The notes under the pieces: model-generated | Told to the model about the DNA's origin: nothing | The model's database searches: none | The model's input: the letters and a program-made list of their open reading frames with translations, nothing else | Assembly: GCA_948762645.1 (NCBI GenBank) | Contig: CAQBRY010000046.1 | Location: 1-13,532 of the forward strand | Source of the DNA: an uncultured Eubacteriales bacterium | Lineage (GTDB): Bacteria > Bacillota > Clostridia > Oscillospirales > Acutalibacteraceae | DNA length: 13,532 nt | Reading direction: 5' to 3' | In this document: piece by piece, positions 13,478 to 13,532 of the stretch | Position numbering within the stretch: position 1 is the first letter of the stretch | Layout: each line of letters opens with the position of its first letter | Position numbers and translations under genes: made by a program

Positions 13478-13532
13478 TTAAAATAATTGCACTGTAAAAT
13501 CAGTACCGCCGATAAAATAATCTTGCTCAATA
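13478..13532 (-). CDS. C-terminal end of a gene upstream of portal (partial)
   Basis: The last 17 codons, IEQDYFIGGTDFTVQLF and stop, of a gene entering from the right edge, ending 17 bp before the portal start. In phage head modules this place is usually held by the large terminase subunit or a small neighbour. The fragment is too short to tell which. Confidence 0.4.
   Translation of the reverse strand, partial: IEQDYFIGGTDFTVQLF

Noticed and set aside
1..13532. tRNA or rRNA genes
   Set aside because: No cloverleaf-like T-arm or anticodon-arm pattern and no rRNA-like high-GC block was seen in the intergenic stretches.

Overview
The window is strongly AT-rich, and nearly every gene lies on the minus strand with tight ATGA overlaps and AGGAGG-type ribosome binding sites. 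The gene content (ruvCAB, glmM, an ECF transporter core, DUF5711- and DUF6514-like proteins, a Spo0A-type DNA-binding domain) points to a low-GC, endospore-former-related Clostridia (Bacillota). I cannot name a genus.

Left part (1-9107): a long housekeeping cluster read right to left. ruvC-ruvA-ruvB (Holliday junction processing) is followed by glmM (cell-wall amino-sugar precursor), an RlmI/RlmK-like methyltransferase, the ECF vitamin-transporter energising module ecfA1-ecfA2-ecfT, truA (tRNA pseudouridine synthase) and a membrane-anchored DUF5711 protein. A CvpA-family gene with its own promoter runs off the left edge. The genes overlap or abut almost throughout, which suggests one or a few polycistronic transcripts and translational coupling. 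The truA start is best read as a TTG inside the end of ecfT.

Middle (9108-10386): two small unrecognised ORFs (58 and 107 residues) behind a good sigma-A-type promoter, bounded by hairpins, then a small DUF6514-like gene.

The most interesting part (10387-12070): a predicted, apparently undescribed peptide-signalling or peptide-regulated circuit. Three tandem repeats of about 140 bp each encode a tryptophan-rich micropeptide of 19-21 residues with its own Shine-Dalgarno. The consensus is MFNF, FWS, a variable core, then GD(W/F)W(M/I). Downstream is a protein with about seven transmembrane segments and a cytoplasmic C-terminal domain that looks like the Spo0A DNA-binding domain. Each repeat carries a perfect Spo0A-box heptamer (TGTCGAA). 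The promoter ahead of the first peptide gene has two 10-bp tandem 0A-like boxes just upstream of and overlapping the -35 position, which is the geometry of Spo0A-activated promoters. The inferred model is a membrane-tethered Spo0A-like transcription factor that senses or is modulated by the micropeptides and acts on its own locus. Hairpins spanning the peptide stop codons show a compensatory base change between copies.

Right part (12186-13532): a bidirectional terminator insulates the peptide locus from decayed mobile DNA. This holds a broken small zinc-ribbon-like ORF, an AlwI-family-like restriction endonuclease pseudogene with three single-base frameshifts, a phage portal-protein fragment cut off after about 65 residues, and the end of one more gene upstream of portal.
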